DNA from: an uncultured Bacilli bacterium
Lineage (GTDB): Bacteria; Bacillota_I; Bacilli_A; RF39; UBA660
Direction of reading: 5' to 3'
Assembly (NCBI GenBank): GCA_947856335.1
Contig: CANUCD010000067.1
Location: 1 to 5,150 of the forward strand
DNA length: 5,150 nt
Under the pieces are notes generated by a model. The model ran no database searches and had not been told where the DNA came from. It worked only from the letters and a program-made list of their open reading frames with translations. Both the position numbers and the translations under genes were made by a program. Shown one piece after another: positions 1 through 5,065 of this stretch (positions within the stretch are counted from its first letter, which is position 1; each line of letters begins with the position of its first letter).

Positions 1-116
1 TTTGGTTTGCTTTTCATAAAAATACTAAAACACGCAAGAGTTAGGCAAAGACAAAGTAAAAGAGCAAAAATAAGTTCTTTTAAATTTTTTTTTAGAAAAA
101 ATACAACGTCTTGCAT
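1..116 (-). CDS. N-terminus of an unidentified membrane-anchored or secreted protein (partial, runs off the left edge)
   Basis: Reading leftwards from the ATG at 116-114, the frame stays open for 38 codons to the window edge. The start is well supported: a near-perfect Shine-Dalgarno AGAAAGGAGG (132-123) lies 6 nt upstream, with a plausible promoter just before it. The visible peptide begins MQDVVFFLKKNLKELIF. It has a short N-terminal part with a lysine pair (residues 9-10), a hydrophobic stretch at about residues 15-33 rich in Leu and Cys (C22, C24, C29), and then basic residues (MKSKP). This is typical of a signal anchor or signal peptide, so the rest of the protein probably lies at or outside the membrane. 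C29 follows T-L-A, which is only a poor lipobox, so I do not call it a lipoprotein. The family cannot be told from this fragment. I am confident that it is a gene; its function is unknown. Confidence 0.75.
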   Translation of the reverse strand, partial: MQDVVFFLKKNLKELIFALLLCLCLTLACFSIFMKSKP

Positions 117-122
117 CCTTTC

Positions 123-132
123 CCTCCTTTCT
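123..132 (-). promoter_or_regulatory. Strong ribosome binding site of the left-edge gene
   Basis: On the minus strand this reads AGAAAGGAGG, matching ten bases of the complement of the 16S rRNA 3' end, 6 nt before the ATG at 116. It is the strongest Shine-Dalgarno in the window. It is the main reason for calling a gene whose visible part is only 38 codons. Confidence 0.85.
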
Positions 133-138
133 GATGAA

Positions 139-167
139 AGTTTAACAAAAAATAAAAGATAAATCAA
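139..167 (-). promoter_or_regulatory. Predicted sigma-A-type promoter of the left-edge gene
   Basis: The -35 is TTGATT (167-162), followed by a 17-bp spacer and a -10 of TAAACT (144-139) preceded by TGT, which gives an extended -10. Transcription would start near 132, leaving a leader of only about 15 nt that is almost entirely the ribosome site. The -35 overlaps the 3' arm of the hairpin at 158-190, so promoter and upstream terminator are superimposed. The call rests on motif match only, and the -10 is imperfect (4 of 6 bases). Confidence 0.5.
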
Positions 168-190
168 ATGTCCAATTTATATGATTTATC
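146..190 (-). terminator. Terminator-like hairpin and T-tract after the cadherin-like gene
   Basis: On the minus strand, GATAAATCA (190-182) and TGATTTATC (166-158) form a perfect 9-bp stem around a 15-nt loop. TTTTATTTTTT follows at once (157-147). The position, 63 bp after the stop of the preceding gene, and the T-run fit an intrinsic terminator. The stem is AT-rich and the loop long, so it would be weak. Alternatively the two arms are operator half-sites, because one arm covers the -35 of the left-edge gene. Confidence 0.5.
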
Positions 191-252
191 CTAGACAAAT
201 ATATATATTTCACATAACCTTTATAGCAATTTCATAGACGAAATCTATATAA

Positions 253-654
253 TTAGCATTTTTTACTTTTTTTAAATAAAAAGCAAAAAAAGGTTAAAAT
301 TAGTAAAAAACAACTAACACCAATTAAGGGAGCAATGTATGGTGACATATATTCTTTATTATTAACTTCTAATTGGGTAAAGTAATCATCTTCAGTTAAA
401 ACACTTTCTTCTTTTGGGGGGTAAACTTCAAGATAATAGCTCATTTGTTCTTCATCATTATAAACAGTTATTACTACCTCTTTTTTCTTACCATCAAGTA
501 AATTATTGAATATAGATATATTATCTTTATCATCTATTTCATATTTTATATCTAGTTTTTCTATTTCGCTATCTAAAATTATCGTATATCTTGTATTAAG
601 AGGATTAAAATCTACTGATAATTTAGCATTTGTAATTGTTAAATCTTTAAGCAT
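253..654 (-). CDS. Small cadherin-like beta-sandwich protein with a C-terminal membrane anchor
   Basis: This 133-residue protein has two parts. Residues about 3-78 fit the cadherin-like beta-sandwich repeat (Pfam Cadherin-like, PF12733) common in Firmicute surface proteins. It shows the order L-T-I-T-N-A-K-L, then F-N-P-L-N-T-R-Y-T, a glycine-containing turn near 55, and the closing strand M-S-Y-Y-L-E-V-Y. An acidic linker follows (KEESVLTEDD), then one hydrophobic helix (about 105-127) and a basic tail KKSKKC. The positive-inside rule would put the C-terminus in the cytoplasm and the beta domain outside, yet no signal peptide precedes the domain. The start is fixed by AGGTGGGG (666-659) just upstream. 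The frame stays open back to the end of hemW but offers no better start. The gene follows hemW after a weak hairpin and may be transcribed by read-through. The domain call is from memory of the family pattern; the specific role is unknown. Confidence 0.8.
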   Translation of the reverse strand: MLKDLTITNAKLSVDFNPLNTRYTIILDSEIEKLDIKYEIDDKDNISIFNNLLDGKKKEVVITVYNDEEQMSYYLEVYPPKEESVLTEDDYFTQLEVNNKEYMSPYIAPLIGVSCFLLILTFFCFLFKKSKKC

Positions 655-658
655 ATTG

Positions 659-666
659 CCCCACCT
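659..666 (-). promoter_or_regulatory. Ribosome binding site fixing the start of the cadherin-like gene
   Basis: The minus strand reads AGGTGGGG here. The AGGTG part lies 7 nt before the ATG at 654. It supports this start, although the resulting protein has no signal peptide. Confidence 0.65.
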
Positions 667-681
667 AGAATTAGTGTAAAC

Positions 682-705
682 AAAAAAAGAAAGTTTATGC
701 TTTCT
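682..705 (-). terminator. Small hairpin with T7 run overlapping the hemW stop codon
   Basis: On the minus strand, AGAAAG (705-700), a 6-nt loop and CTTTCT (693-688) are followed by an unbroken run of T that ends at 682. The 5' arm includes two bases of the hemW TAG stop (706-704). A 6-bp stem is short, so this would terminate only partially and may let some transcription continue into the cadherin-like gene, which begins 49 bp after the hemW stop and has no strong promoter of its own. Confidence 0.45.
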
Positions 706-1795
706 AGATTAGTTTAATTAAAATTTCATTCATAACATATAACTTTTCTTTAGGAATATAAATAAACCCGTTTTTATAAATTAAATCTCCACTTTTAATT
801 AAAGGCTTTATAGGAAAAATGTTTTGCATATTTTCACCATATTTATCAAAAAAACTTTGAAGATTTACTCCCTCTAATTTACGAAGTCCTAGTATAAGTT
901 CATTTTCCATATTATCTACTTTACTCATTAAAGATTTACTACTTACAAAGTTTCCTTTTAAATATTCAGTTAGACTTTTTGTATTTTCATAGCGAATTGC
1001 TTCAACAAAGCCACTTGCTCCAACACCAAAGCCATAATATTCCAAATTATGCCAATAAGTGAGATTATGTTGGGAGAAAAATCCCTTTTTAGCAAAGTTT
1101 GATACTTCATAATGAATATATTTCTTTTTCTTGAGCATTTTACAAATAGTATCATACATTTTATAATCATGTTCTTCTAAAATAGGTTTTATTTTATTTA
1201 AACCAACTAATGTATTTTTCTCAATAATTAGGCTATATGTACTAATATGTTCGGGATTTAGCTTACATATTTTTTTAATATCTTTTTTTAAGACGGAAAT
1301 AGTTTCATTAGGAATAGCATACATTAAATCTAAGTTAATATTTTTAAAGCCTATATTTCTTAGTAATGCCATTTTCTTTTTAGCATCTTTATAATTTGCT
1401 TCTCTTTTCATGAAAGAAAGTTTTTCTTTATCAAATGATTCAATACCAATACTTAGACGATTTACCCCATGTTCATATAAAAAGCGAAATTTTTCTTCTT
1501 CAATATCATTTATGTTGCACTCAAAAGTAAATTCAATTTCTTTATCTTTGTGAAATTTATCTAATATAGTAAATAATTTTTCTAATTCTTGCATGGATAA
1601 AATACTAGGTGTTCCTCCCCCAATATAAAGAGATTTAATATCTTCTCCCATATAAGAGTTATCAATTTCTTGTTCTAACTTAGTTAAATAAGGCTCTATC
1701 CAATCGTGATTATAGATAACTTTACAAAAATCACAATAAGAACAAATACTGTTACAAAAAGGAATATGAATATAAACTGCTTTTATCTTTTCCAT
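704..1795 (-). CDS. hemW: Radical SAM protein HemW (HemN-like, heme chaperone family)
   Basis: A full-length 363-residue protein, close to the usual 370-380. The radical-SAM cysteines are C14, C18 and C21 in HIPFCNSICSYCDF, which bind the 4Fe-4S cluster. Other family signatures follow in order: GGGTPS (59-64), VNRLSIGIESFD (111-122), NLDLMYAIP (154-162), HISTYSLIIE (183-192), HYEVSNFA (228-235), HNLTYW...GFGVGASGF (243-263) and the C-terminal HemN_C-type region from about 297. The short N-terminus and CDF motif mark HemW, a cytoplasmic heme-binding chaperone in studied bacteria, not the true coproporphyrinogen oxidase HemN. Automatic annotations often confuse the two. The ATG shares one base with the TAA of the upstream regulator gene (TAATG), and AGAGGT (1806-1801) lies 5 nt before it, so translation is probably coupled. 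An additional cysteine, C24, follows the cluster motif. Third gene of the lepA operon; no other heme gene is visible. Confidence 0.97.
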   Translation of the reverse strand: MEKIKAVYIHIPFCNSICSYCDFCKVIYNHDWIEPYLTKLEQEIDNSYMGEDIKSLYIGGGTPSILSMQELEKLFTILDKFHKDKEIEFTFECNINDIEEEKFRFLYEHGVNRLSIGIESFDKEKLSFMKREANYKDAKKKMALLRNIGFKNINLDLMYAIPNETISVLKKDIKKICKLNPEHISTYSLIIEKNTLVGLNKIKPILEEHDYKMYDTICKMLKKKKYIHYEVSNFAKKGFFSQHNLTYWHNLEYYGFGVGASGFVEAIRYENTKSLTEYLKGNFVSSKSLMSKVDNMENELILGLRKLEGVNLQSFFDKYGENMQNIFPIKPLIKSGDLIYKNGFIYIPKEKLYVMNEILIKLI

Positions 1796-2382
1796 TATCT
1801 ACCTCTATTTTCATTTGTTTTTAAAGCTCCATTTTTATTACCGATAATTCTTCTATTTACAAGTATTTCATCGATAGTAGTAGCTATTTCATCACTAAAA
1901 ATGTGATATTTTGTATGTTCACTTAAACAATCATAGACATAATCTCTAGTAACTTTTTCTTTATCATTATTTGTTTTATTATAATAATCTGCTATTTCCT
2001 GTAGTGATAGTTCTGGGTGCTCTAATAGTATTTGGGTAAATATTAAAATGTGTTTTATTTTCCTTTTAATATTATCTTGATCGCTTGCTCTTTTAACACC
2101 TATAAATTTACCATTGGGAGCTTTAAGGGCTTGATTATTTTGGAAACTTTTCATGCCCCCTTTTTTTCTTGATTCAAGTTTTTTTAAAGCTAAAATATTT
2201 TTAATTTCTTCATATGTATCTTTGCCAAAAAGAGTAGCAACAAGGGGATCATTTAAGTATCTCCCAATGCTAGATTTTGATATTTTCTCTATTTCAGGTA
2301 ATAAAGATAGTTCTTCAATTGTTAGATTGGGATGTTTTAAAAAAGTTTCTACAACTAAATAAATTTTATCCTCTTTATTCAT
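1795..2382 (-). CDS. Tandem SpoIIID-like helix-turn-helix regulator
   Basis: This 195-residue basic protein is built from two copies of one unit. Unit A (about 8-85) runs FLKHPNLTIEEL, then SKSSIGRYLND, then TYEEIKNILALKKLESRKKGG. Unit B (about 113-193) runs LLEHPELSLQEI, then VTRDYVYDCLSE, then IATTIDEILVNRRIIGNKNG. Each has the layout of the sporulation regulator SpoIIID: a helix-turn-helix whose recognition helix starts (S/T)-(K/R), a V/I-x-x-I-L helix, then a basic segment ending in Gly and rich in K/R. SpoIIID is about 90 residues with one such unit, so this looks like a duplication joined by a basic linker (86-112). By inference it is a cytoplasmic DNA-binding transcription factor; its targets are unknown. 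No signal peptide or membrane helix. GGGGAGG (2396-2390), overlapping the last lepA codons, lies 7 nt before the ATG, and the stop overlaps the hemW start. It could also be a developmental or housekeeping regulator unrelated to sporulation. Confidence 0.8.
   Translation of the reverse strand: MNKEDKIYLVVETFLKHPNLTIEELSLLPEIEKISKSSIGRYLNDPLVATLFGKDTYEEIKNILALKKLESRKKGGMKSFQNNQALKAPNGKFIGVKRASDQDNIKRKIKHILIFTQILLEHPELSLQEIADYYNKTNNDKEKVTRDYVYDCLSEHTKYHIFSDEIATTIDEILVNRRIIGNKNGALKTNENRGR
1801..1806 (-). promoter_or_regulatory. Ribosome binding site of hemW inside the regulator gene
   Basis: AGAGGT on the minus strand, 5 nt before the hemW ATG and within the last codons of the upstream gene. Together with the TAATG stop-start overlap it indicates that translation of hemW is coupled to that of the SpoIIID-like gene. 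Confidence 0.65.
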
Positions 2383-2384
2383 AT

Positions 2385-4181
2385 TTATTCCTCCCCACTT
2401 AGTACTGCTAAAAATGCTTCTTGTGGTACTTCTACTGTACCAATCATTTTCATTTTCTTTTTTCCTTCTTTTTGAGCTTCTAATAGCTTTCTTTTACGGG
2501 AGACATCTCCACCATAACACTTAGCTAAAACGTTTTTACGCATAGCACTAATTGTTTCTCTAGCAATAACTTTAGAGCCAATACTTGCTTGAATAGGTAG
2601 TTCAAACATCTGTCTAGGTATCATTTTTTTTAGTTTTTCAACAATCTTTTTTCCTCTTATATAAGCAAAATCTTTATGAACAATTAAACTTAAAGCATCT
2701 ACTACTTGTCCATTTAGTAAAATATCCATCTTTACTAAATTAGATTCTTCATAACCAGTTACTTCATAATCAAATGAAGCATAGCCTTTAGATAAACTTT
2801 TTAATTTATCAAAAAAATCATAGACAATTTCTGATAAAGGAATACTATAGTGAATATTTACTCTTGTCTCATCTATATATTCCATGCTTTTATATTTTCC
2901 TCTTTTATCTTGACATAATTCCATAATTGCACCAATATACACGCTTGGGACAATTATATTTGTATAGATAAATGGTTCTTTAATAGATGCTATTTTGGCT
3001 TTATCAGGCATTTTGTTGGGAGAATCAATTTGCATAGTATCACCATTTGTTAAGGTAACTTCATAAATAACGCTAGGACTAGTAGCAATAATTTCAATTC
3101 CAAATTCTCTTGTAATTCTACTCATTATAACATCCATATGTAATAAACCTAGAAAGCCAGTTCTAAAACCAAAGCCTAAAGCATCAGAAGTTTCAGCTTC
3201 AAAACTTAGGGCTGCATCATTTAGTTTTAACTTATATAATGCTTCTTTTAAGTCTAAAAAACGGTTTGGTTCGATTGGAAATAACCCTGAATATACCATG
3301 GGTTTCATAGGTTTATATCCCTTTATTGGTGATGTTGCTTGATTATCATATAAAGTAATTGTATCTCCTACTTGTACTTTTGATATGTCTTTAATACTAG
3401 CACATACATATCCTACTTCACCAACATTTAGTATATTTCTTTTTTCTTCTTTAGGGGTTAAAACTCCTAATTCAACAATTTCAAAATCTGAATTACTTTG
3501 CATTAGTTTAATATGATCTTTTACGTGTAAAGAACCATCACTTACTTTAACTAGAGCAATAACTCCACGGTATGCATCATATTTGCTATCAAAAATTAAA
3601 GCTCTTGTTTTTTCGTTTTCTTCTCCTACAGGTGGTTTAATTCTTTTTATAATTTCTTCAATTAGTGTAGGTATCCCCTCTCCTGTTTTACCACTACAAC
3701 AAATAATTTCTTCTTTTTTAAAGCCAAATACACGAACTAATTCTTCACTAACTTTGGGAATATTAGCATTAGGTAAATCTATTTTATTGATAACAGGAAT
3801 AATTGTTAAATCATTTTGCATTGCTAGATACATATTGGCAATAGTTTGTGCTTCTATTCCTTGGGCAGCATCTACTACCAAAACTGCTCCCTCGCAAGCT
3901 GCCAGACTACGAGATACTTCATAAGAAAAATCGACATGACCTGGGGTATCAATTAAATTTAACACATATTCTTCACCTTGATATGTTGTATGTAACTTTA
4001 CAGCATTTAATTTAATGGTAATACCTCTTTCACGCTCTAAATCCATACTATCTAGTATTTGGTCTTTCATCTCTCTAGCATCAATAGCACCTGTATACTC
4101 TAATATACGGTCAGCAAGAGTACTTTTACCATGGTCAATATGAGCTATAATAGAAAAGTTACGTATGTTTTGTTTCTTCAT
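2385..4181 (-). CDS. lepA: Elongation factor 4 (LepA), ribosome-associated GTPase
   Basis: LepA is a translational GTPase related to EF-G that acts on the ribosome and can back-translocate tRNAs. From the ATG at 4181 the protein has 598 residues, in line with the usual roughly 600. All G motifs are intact: AHIDHGKS (13-20), RGIT (52-55), DTPGH with the catalytic His (78-82), NKID (132-135) and SGK (163-165). The EF-G-like domains follow, including GFGFRTGFLGLLHMD. The LepA-specific C-terminal domain (about 553-598) carries AKCYGGDVSRKRKLLE and VPQEAFLAVL. An upstream in-frame TTG at 4193 would add MVLN, but it lies at or before the predicted transcription start. The ATG gives MKKQNIRNFSIIAHIDHGKS, which lines up with the conserved N-terminus, and GGTG (4191-4188) sits 6 nt before it. 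First gene of the operon, ending 2 bp before the regulator ATG. The protein is cytoplasmic or membrane-associated. Confidence 0.98.
   Translation of the reverse strand: MKKQNIRNFSIIAHIDHGKSTLADRILEYTGAIDAREMKDQILDSMDLERERGITIKLNAVKLHTTYQGEEYVLNLIDTPGHVDFSYEVSRSLAACEGAVLVVDAAQGIEAQTIANMYLAMQNDLTIIPVINKIDLPNANIPKVSEELVRVFGFKKEEIICCSGKTGEGIPTLIEEIIKRIKPPVGEENEKTRALIFDSKYDAYRGVIALVKVSDGSLHVKDHIKLMQSNSDFEIVELGVLTPKEEKRNILNVGEVGYVCASIKDISKVQVGDTITLYDNQATSPIKGYKPMKPMVYSGLFPIEPNRFLDLKEALYKLKLNDAALSFEAETSDALGFGFRTGFLGLLHMDVIMSRITREFGIEIIATSPSVIYEVTLTNGDTMQIDSPNKMPDKAKIASIKEPFIYTNIIVPSVYIGAIMELCQDKRGKYKSMEYIDETRVNIHYSIPLSEIVYDFFDKLKSLSKGYASFDYEVTGYEESNLVKMDILLNGQVVDALSLIVHKDFAYIRGKKIVEKLKKMIPRQMFELPIQASIGSKVIARETISAMRKNVLAKCYGGDVSRKRKLLEAQKEGKKKMKMIGTVEVPQEAFLAVLSGEE
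2390..2396 (-). promoter_or_regulatory. Ribosome binding site of the SpoIIID-like gene within the end of lepA
   Basis: GGGGAGG on the minus strand, 7 nt before the ATG at 2382, formed by the Ser-Gly-Glu-Glu codons at the end of lepA. The site is strong, so the regulator should be made from the lepA transcript at a substantial level. Confidence 0.75.
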
Positions 4182-4197
4182 ATTTAACACCAATAAT

Positions 4198-4226
4198 ATT
4201 ATAACAGAACAAAAGAAAAGATTAAA
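4198..4226 (-). promoter_or_regulatory. Predicted promoter of the lepA operon (extended -10)
   Basis: A perfect TATAAT (4203-4198) is preceded by TGT, giving an extended -10. The best -35 at 17 bp is TTTAAT (4226-4221), which is weak. The start would fall near 4191, about 10 nt before the lepA ATG, giving a very short leader. The -35 lies inside the downstream arm of the perfect hairpin at 4220-4240. I see no other convincing promoter before hemW, so lepA, the regulator and hemW are likely co-transcribed from here. Confidence 0.65.
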
Positions 4227-4240
4227 GTATAACTTTAATC
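4211..4240 (-). terminator. Terminator-like perfect hairpin after the membrane protein gene
   Basis: On the minus strand, GATTAAAGT, a 3-nt loop TAT and ACTTTAATC (4240-4220) form a perfect 9-bp stem, followed by TTTTCTTTT (4219-4211). It lies 43 bp after the stop of the CmpB-like gene and fits an intrinsic terminator, although the stem has only two G-C pairs. Because its 3' arm covers the -35 of the lepA promoter, it could instead, or also, be an operator. Confidence 0.55.
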
Positions 4241-4283
4241 AAGACTTAATTAACTATCTTAAATATCATCTAATTTATAATTA

Positions 4284-5021
4284 TTAAATTCTTTTCTTTT
4301 TCTTTAATTCCTTTTTCTTTAATTTTGCTTCTTCTCTATATTTTTTCATAAGTTCAAATACATTATTATCAAGATTAGGGAATGCTTTTAAAAGTCTATT
4401 TGGAAATGCTTTAAATCCTTTAATACTTTCTTTTAATCTTTTTTCAAATATTACTGGTATCATAGCTATTTTTTCATTTTTAAGCTCTTCTACAATAATA
4501 ATTCTATTTCGAAGATTATATGCGATAATAACAGAATAAATAACATCTAGGATAAATATAAAAGTAAAAATAATAGCTAAAATCATCCAAACTTTAAAAT
4601 CAAGTAAACTAAATAGTAGATAATATCCCGGAGTTATACCATATATAATTAGTAGCGATAATACACCAAAAGCAAGTGAATTTCGAAGACAAATACGTCC
4701 GTTAATATTATATTTTTGAGTACTATAATCCCACCATTTATTATGAAATATTTTCTCAAGTAAGAAAGATACAAAATATTCAAGAGCACTTGTAATAATA
4801 ATACCAAATACAAATACAACAACTGGATCTTCATAATATCTTAATAAACAATATAATATTAGTAGTGCTCCAAGTCCATATATAGGAATAACTGGTCCAC
4901 ATAAAAAACCTCTATTAACAAACTTTTTAGATGCTAAAAAACTCCAAAAAACTTCAATTAAATAACCTAAAAATGAACTAAAATAGAATATTAAACTACT
5001 GTAAACTAATATTTCTTTCAT
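4284..5021 (-). CDS. Putative ABC-transporter type IV (CmpB-like) integral membrane protein
   Basis: From the ATG at 5021 the protein has 245 residues. It shows the signatures of the Pfam family ABC_trans_CmpB (PF06541), widespread in Firmicutes and of unproven function despite its name. They are SSFLGYLIE (15-23), FVNRGFLCGPVIPIYGLG (34-51), ALEYFVSFLLEKIF (79-92), KWWDYS (95-100) and NINGRICLRNS (105-115). Five hydrophobic helices are likely (about 4-24, 42-62, 66-90, 113-137, 144-168). A long basic, probably cytoplasmic tail (171-245) holds a repeated KAFPN (204-208 and 212-216) and ends in a lysine-rich helix. An in-frame GTG at 5030 would add three residues (MII), but it coincides with the expected transcription start. 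The GTGAT of that stretch instead resembles a ribosome site 4 nt before the ATG, so I prefer the ATG. No ATP-binding partner is visible nearby, so transport is unproven. Confidence 0.9.
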   Translation of the reverse strand: MKEILVYSSLIFYFSSFLGYLIEVFWSFLASKKFVNRGFLCGPVIPIYGLGALLILYCLLRYYEDPVVVFVFGIIITSALEYFVSFLLEKIFHNKWWDYSTQKYNINGRICLRNSLAFGVLSLLIIYGITPGYYLLFSLLDFKVWMILAIIFTFIFILDVIYSVIIAYNLRNRIIIVEELKNEKIAMIPVIFEKRLKESIKGFKAFPNRLLKAFPNLDNNVFELMKKYREEAKLKKKELKKKKRI

Positions 5022-5036
5022 AATAATCACTATTTT

Positions 5037-5065
5037 ATTATATCACATAATACTATATAAAAACT
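5037..5065 (-). promoter_or_regulatory. Predicted promoter of the CmpB-like gene (extended -10)
   Basis: TATAAT (5042-5037) is preceded by TGA, an extended -10. At 17 bp the -35 position reads AGTTTT, which is poor, so the promoter would rely on the TGN motif. Transcription would begin near 5030, giving a leader of about 10 nt before the ATG. Confidence 0.55.

Noticed and set aside
704..1795. Annotation of the radical SAM protein as coproporphyrinogen III oxidase HemN
   Set aside because: The short N-terminus with the CxxxCxxCDF motif, the length of 363 residues and the neighbouring lepA indicate HemW, not the longer HemN.
1706..2362. Plus-strand open frames of 66 and 69 codons (1706-1906 and 2153-2362)
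   Set aside because: Both are antisense to hemW and the regulator gene, whose family motifs cover the region. The hydrophobic residues come from reading Lys/Glu-rich codons backwards.
3583..3924. 113-codon plus-strand open frame inside lepA
   Set aside because: It lies opposite the conserved GTPase-coding region and has no ribosome site. It is a by-product of the lepA reading frame.
4649..4834. 61-codon minus-strand frame inside the CmpB-like gene, and a 66-codon one inside hemW (970-1170)
   Set aside because: Out of frame with genes that carry full family signatures and without their own ribosome sites.
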